NCBI GenBank assembly: GCA_019420265.1
Contig: JAHZHM010000248.1
Coordinates: forward strand, 1-8,225
From: Clostridiales bacterium
Lineage (GTDB): Bacteria > Bacillota > Clostridia > Christensenellales > Christensenellaceae
Direction of reading: 5' to 3'
Length of the DNA stretch: 8,225 nucleotides
Below the pieces are notes generated by a model that worked only from the letters and a program-made list of their open reading frames with translations, did not search any database and was not told the origin of the DNA. Both the position numbers and the translations under genes were made by a program. Each line of letters opens with the position of its first letter. The stretch's first letter is position 1. Shown in pieces: positions 5,189 through 8,225 of the stretch.

Positions 5189-6595
5189 TTATTCCGCATC
5201 TGCCGGAGCATCTTCTTTTTTCTTCTTAGAGCCAATGCTCAAAAGCAGATTCAACAAAATGCCGAAAATAGCGGCACCTGCCACACAGGGAACCTCAATG
5301 CCAAAGAACGGAATGTTGCCGCCAAAGGCGTATTGCCCGCCGAGGCCGATGATCATGATGGATGCGATAACGGCGATGTTCTTGGAGCTGAACATATCGA
5401 CATTCTTATCGATCATGATGGCAACACCTTGCGCAGCGATTGCGCCAAAGAGGAAAATCTCCAGGCCGCCGATGACTGCCGTTGGGATGGAGTAGATGGC
5501 GCCGACGAGGGGCGTGAAGCAGGAGATGATCATTGCGATGATGGCCGCTGCCATCAGCACCGGGATGGAAAAGACTTTGGTGATGGCCATAGCGCTGATA
5601 TTCTCGCCATAGTTGGTTCCGCCAGGCCCGCCAATAGCACCGGCAACCATATCGCCAATGCCGTCGCCAATCAGGTTGAGGCCAAGCTTGCTCTCGATAT
5701 CATAGCGCTTATCTGAACCCTTCTTTTTGGCCAAATCGTTGACATAAATATCAAGCTGATAAACATGCGCAGTCGATTCGGGAATGGTGGCCAGAGCAAC
5801 AGGCATGATGGCCGCAACGGCCATCCAGGAAGGCTTGGGCAGCGTGATATGCGGCAGTGCGAAAACGCCAGCACTTGCGACATCTGCCGGAACCTGCTTA
5901 AAGAGGTTGACCCCGGTTGTGAGCGAGATGATAAGCGCGGCAACGCAGCCTACGATGGGGCCGAGCAGCAGAGGAAGCTGGCCTAGCACACCCTTGAGAT
6001 AGACCGAGAAGAGAATCGTGGAGATCAGCGTGATGAGAGCGACAAGCAATGCCATGTTGGAGACTAGCTGCGGATCTCCAGCGGCAGCAGCGCCTGTGCT
6101 GGCATCGACGACGGCGGAAGTCGCGTCGCCCAGCGCGTTTCCGGCAAGCGTCAGGCCGATGATCATAGCAATGGGGCCGGTAACGCTGGCGGGCAAGGCT
6201 TTTTCCACGGCGTTTTTCCCGAAGCGGTTGACAATGAGGCCAGCGGCGATGGAGACGAAGCCAGACATGATGATGCCAAACTGTGCCACGGCGATTTTCT
6301 CATCCAAAGATGCGCCGACAAGCGCCTCACTGGCCATCAAGCTGCCGATTGCAGCCAGATAGGAAAAGCTCGAGCCATAATAGAGCGGGAGTTTTTTGCC
6401 CGTGATGAGCAAAAAGCACAGCGTCGCAAGGCCACTTGCAAAAATGGTCGTTGAGATATGGAAGCCTGTGAGCAACGCAACTGTTACCGTGGCCGGGAAC
6501 ATGACGATGACTTGCTGGATTGCATAGAGCAGCAGTTTAAAAAACGGCGGGCGCTCATCCGGCAAGTAGCCAATCACTTGGTTCTTTTTGGACAT
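5189..6595 (-). CDS. uraA: Uracil permease, NCS2 family
   Basis: An inner-membrane nucleobase:cation symporter of the NCS2/UraA family, importing uracil for pyrimidine salvage. At 468 residues it is close to family length (UraA of E. coli is about 430). The sequence is almost entirely hydrophobic helices, consistent with about 14 membrane segments, with a short cytoplasmic N-terminus (YLPDERPPF, typical of uracil permeases) and a charged tail (KKKKEDAPADAE). Substrate-site motifs are visible: IPESTAH with Glu273 and His277, matching the E-x3-H pair of UraA, and TNYGENISAMAIT with Glu331. The start ATG (6595-6593) has AAAGGAGAA at 6610-6602, with about 8 nt between the GGAG core and the ATG. 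Xanthine- or other pyrimidine-specific relatives cannot be fully excluded. It is convergent with the endoglucanase and divergent from the cation pump, so it is a single-gene unit; no PyrR-type leader motif was seen. Confidence 0.93.
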   Translation of the reverse strand: MSKKNQVIGYLPDERPPFFKLLLYAIQQVIVMFPATVTVALLTGFHISTTIFASGLATLCFLLITGKKLPLYYGSSFSYLAAIGSLMASEALVGASLDEKIAVAQFGIIMSGFVSIAAGLIVNRFGKNAVEKALPASVTGPIAMIIGLTLAGNALGDATSAVVDASTGAAAAGDPQLVSNMALLVALITLISTILFSVYLKGVLGQLPLLLGPIVGCVAALIISLTTGVNLFKQVPADVASAGVFALPHITLPKPSWMAVAAIMPVALATIPESTAHVYQLDIYVNDLAKKKGSDKRYDIESKLGLNLIGDGIGDMVAGAIGGPGGTNYGENISAMAITKVFSIPVLMAAAIIAMIISCFTPLVGAIYSIPTAVIGGLEIFLFGAIAAQGVAIMIDKNVDMFSSKNIAVIASIMIIGLGGQYAFGGNIPFFGIEVPCVAGAAIFGILLNLLLSIGSKKKKEDAPADAE

Positions 6596-6723
6596 AAGAG
6601 GTTCTCCTTTGTTTGAATATTTTCATGCCAAATGCTCAGAAAAGCCGCGCCAAATGAGAAAAGAATCAAGTTGTCAGCTTTTGGGAGAAACAGTATTTTT
6701 TTGGCAATGAAACTGTTAATGCC

Positions 6724-6752
6724 AGGATACTATAAAATGAACAATTTGTAAA
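6724..6752 (-). promoter_or_regulatory. Candidate promoter of the uracil permease
   Basis: On the minus strand TTTACA (6752-6747, 5/6 to consensus) is followed by 17 bp and TATCCT (6729-6724, 4/6). Transcription would start near 6717 and give a leader of about 120 nt. Just downstream, TGGCA (6702-6706) and TGCCA (6720-6724) form a gapped dyad overlapping the start region, a possible operator. The leader also carries GCCAAATG twice on the + strand (6627-6634, 6649-6656), 22 bp apart. Confidence 0.5.
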
Positions 6753-6828
6753 CATAAGAAAAGCATTTGGAAGATACTCGGGGAAAAATATGTTTCTTTT
6801 CGCAGGCTCATAGGGCGCTCAGATTTTA

Positions 6829-6850
6829 AAGTGATAACAAACCTATGAAA
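6829..6850 (+). repeat. Short intergenic repeat, copy B
   Basis: GTGATAACAAACCTATGAAA preceded by AA, the partner of the copy at 4989-5010. It lies 45 bp upstream of the cation-pump start. GTGATA within it (6831-6836), with TATAGA at 6855-6860 after 18 bp, could be a weak promoter for the pump gene, each hexamer being 4/6 to consensus. Confidence 0.4.
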
Positions 6851-6894
6851 CGCATATAGATGAGTAACAAGCTGCGTGAAGGAGAGAACAAAAG

Positions 6895-8225
6895 ATGCTT
6901 TCATCCAAAAATTATATGTCCGTCCATGGGCTAAGCGCTGAGGAGGTAGAGCGTTCCCGCAAGGAACACGGAGAAAATACTCTGCCGCACAAAAAGAAGC
7001 GGGGGTTTTTCCGCCAATTTTTGAGCAATTTTGGAGACCCGCTCATTAAAATCTTATTGGTCGCATTGTGCGTCAATGTTGTGATGCTGATCAAAACGGC
7101 GGATTGGTATGAATCGGTGGGAATTGCCGTTGCGGTTTTTCTCGCGACATTCGTCTCAACCCTCTCGGAATATGGAAGTGAAGCGGCGTTTGAGAAGATG
7201 CAGGCCGAGGCAGAGCAAATTCACTGCCGCGTGATCCGGGATGGCGCCCTTGCGAATATCCCAATCGGAGAGATTGTCGTGGGCGATTTCGTCCTGCTGG
7301 AGCGGGGAGAACGCGTTCCGGCAGACGGTATTCTTCATTCCGGAGAACTGATGGTGAATCAGGCGGCGCTGAATGGGGAGAGCAAAGAGGCAGAAAAAAA
7401 GCCCGGCCGCAGAAAAGGGCAATGGAGCTTATCCGCCCAGCATCAGCTTTTCAGAGGGAGCATTGTGGCAGATGGCGAAGGCATGATGGAAGTCTGCATG
7501 GTTGGCCAGCACACGATGTATGGCAGCATGGCGCTGGAGATGCAGGAAGAGACCAGAGAGAGCCCGCTGCGCGTCCGGCTGAACCATTTGGCCAAGATAC
7601 TCAGCCGCATTGGCATGGTAGCGGCGATTCTGGTGGGATTTGCGGATCTGTTCCATTCGCTCTATATGGATTACGGCATGCAATGGCATCAGATGCTGGC
7701 GGCGATGCAGAATCTTCCTTGGCTGATCGATCAGCTGCTGCATGCTTTGACACTCTCGATTACAGTGGTCGTTGTGGCAGTTCCGGAAGGGCTTCCTATG
7801 ATGATTACCATCGTGCTTTCGGCCAACATGCGGCGCATGCTAAAAGATAATGTTTTGGTGCGCAAGCTCGTTGGAATCGAGACTTCCGGAAGCCTGAATC
7901 TTCTTTTTTCGGATAAGACGGGGACAATCACAAAAGGCATTTTGCAGGTTTCGCAGTTTATCTCTGGCGATGGGAAGGAATATGCCAGCTTTCAGGCGTT
8001 GGAGCAGGCAGGTGCGCTCAAAGAGAAGGTATTGCTCAGCAGCGTTTTTAACTCTGCCAGCTCGCGTTCGGAAGGGAGAGCGCTGGGAGGCAATGCAACA
8101 GACCGTGCTCTGCTCAACTGGGTGCTTCCGGCGGGAGCACCGGAAGGATACCAGAGGGTTTCGCAGATTCCCTTCGATAGCAGCCGCAAATTTTCTGTTG
8201 CGGAAGTGCGGCATGGCGAGGAGCG
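6895..8225 (+). CDS. P2-type cation-transporting ATPase (Ca2+-like), 3' truncated
   Basis: A P-type ATPase that would pump a cation, most likely Ca2+, across the membrane. The first 443 codons are visible; full proteins are usually about 850-900 residues. In order: an N-terminal cation-ATPase segment (GLSAEEVERSRKEHGENTL), M1-M2 at about 51-90, an A domain with GDFVLLERGERVPAD (130-144) and the loop NGES at 160-163 in place of TGES, M3 at about 236-253, M4 with VPEGLP (Pro297-Pro301), the phosphorylation motif DKTGT with Asp340, and N-domain signatures NATDRALL and FDSSRK (427-432). The VPEGLP form and ETSGS-type linker fit the P2 Ca2+-ATPase group. ATG 6895 is chosen because AAGGAG (6879-6884) precedes it by 10 nt. 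The ion is inferred because M5-M6 lie outside the window. It is divergent from the uracil permease. Confidence 0.92.
   Translation, partial: MLSSKNYMSVHGLSAEEVERSRKEHGENTLPHKKKRGFFRQFLSNFGDPLIKILLVALCVNVVMLIKTADWYESVGIAVAVFLATFVSTLSEYGSEAAFEKMQAEAEQIHCRVIRDGALANIPIGEIVVGDFVLLERGERVPADGILHSGELMVNQAALNGESKEAEKKPGRRKGQWSLSAQHQLFRGSIVADGEGMMEVCMVGQHTMYGSMALEMQEETRESPLRVRLNHLAKILSRIGMVAAILVGFADLFHSLYMDYGMQWHQMLAAMQNLPWLIDQLLHALTLSITVVVVAVPEGLPMMITIVLSANMRRMLKDNVLVRKLVGIETSGSLNLLFSDKTGTITKGILQVSQFISGDGKEYASFQALEQAGALKEKVLLSSVFNSASSRSEGRALGGNATDRALLNWVLPAGAPEGYQRVSQIPFDSSRKFSVAEVRHGEE

Noticed and set aside
5093..5716. Plus-strand open frame (207 codons) antisense to the uracil permease
   Set aside because: Composition is rich in Asp, His and Gly with no domain, as expected from the reverse complement of hydrophobic membrane codons. 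The minus strand encodes an intact NCS2 transporter.
6596..6716. PyrR-type attenuator or purine riboswitch upstream of the uracil permease
   Set aside because: No conserved binding-loop motif, no antiterminator/terminator pair and no T-run hairpin could be seen in the leader.
1..8225. CRISPR array, insertion sequence or additional tRNA/rRNA genes
   Set aside because: No regularly spaced repeats, transposase motifs or other RNA gene signatures were found on either strand.

Overview
The window looks like chromosomal DNA from a low-to-mid GC Gram-positive anaerobe (Bacillota, probably class Clostridia). This rests on strong AGGAGG-type ribosome binding sites, intrinsic terminators after nearly every unit, the rnr-smpB-ssrA gene order, and a Bacillus/Clostridium-type GH5_2 endoglucanase. 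It cannot be placed more finely from the sequence alone.

Layout. (1) 1-2307 is a trans-translation and RNA quality-control block on the + strand: the C-terminal part of RNase R (5' end cut off), smpB overlapping it by 35 nt, and the tmRNA gene ssrA with its own sigma-A-type promoter and a very strong terminator. (2) 2308-3495 is an accessory-looking patch anchored at the tmRNA 3' end. It holds one AT-rich orphan gene with a PD-(D/E)XK nuclease-like signature, then about 450 bp rich in hairpins with no confident gene. A start-less minus-strand open frame there may belong to an interspersed repeat. (3) 3496-4977 is a secreted or lipid-anchored GH5_2 endoglucanase with a C-terminal CBM2-like module, closed by an intrinsic terminator. 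(4) 5189-6595 is a convergent minus-strand NCS2 uracil permease with its own terminator and promoter. (5) 6895-8225 is the N-terminal half of a P2-type (Ca2+-ATPase-like) cation pump, running off the window end and transcribed divergently from the permease.

Functional links. Only the first block is a recognisable pathway. tmRNA charged with alanine and bound by SmpB rescues stalled ribosomes and tags the nascent chain (tag read here as ADNNYELAAA), while RNase R degrades the defective mRNA. The endoglucanase, uracil permease and cation pump are independent transcription units.

The most interesting candidates are the orphan PD-(D/E)XK protein beside ssrA, whose possible promoter lies inside the ssrA terminator, and the structured intergenic element after it. 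I saw no CRISPR array, no transposase, no integrase and no duplicated tmRNA 3' end that would prove an integrated island.
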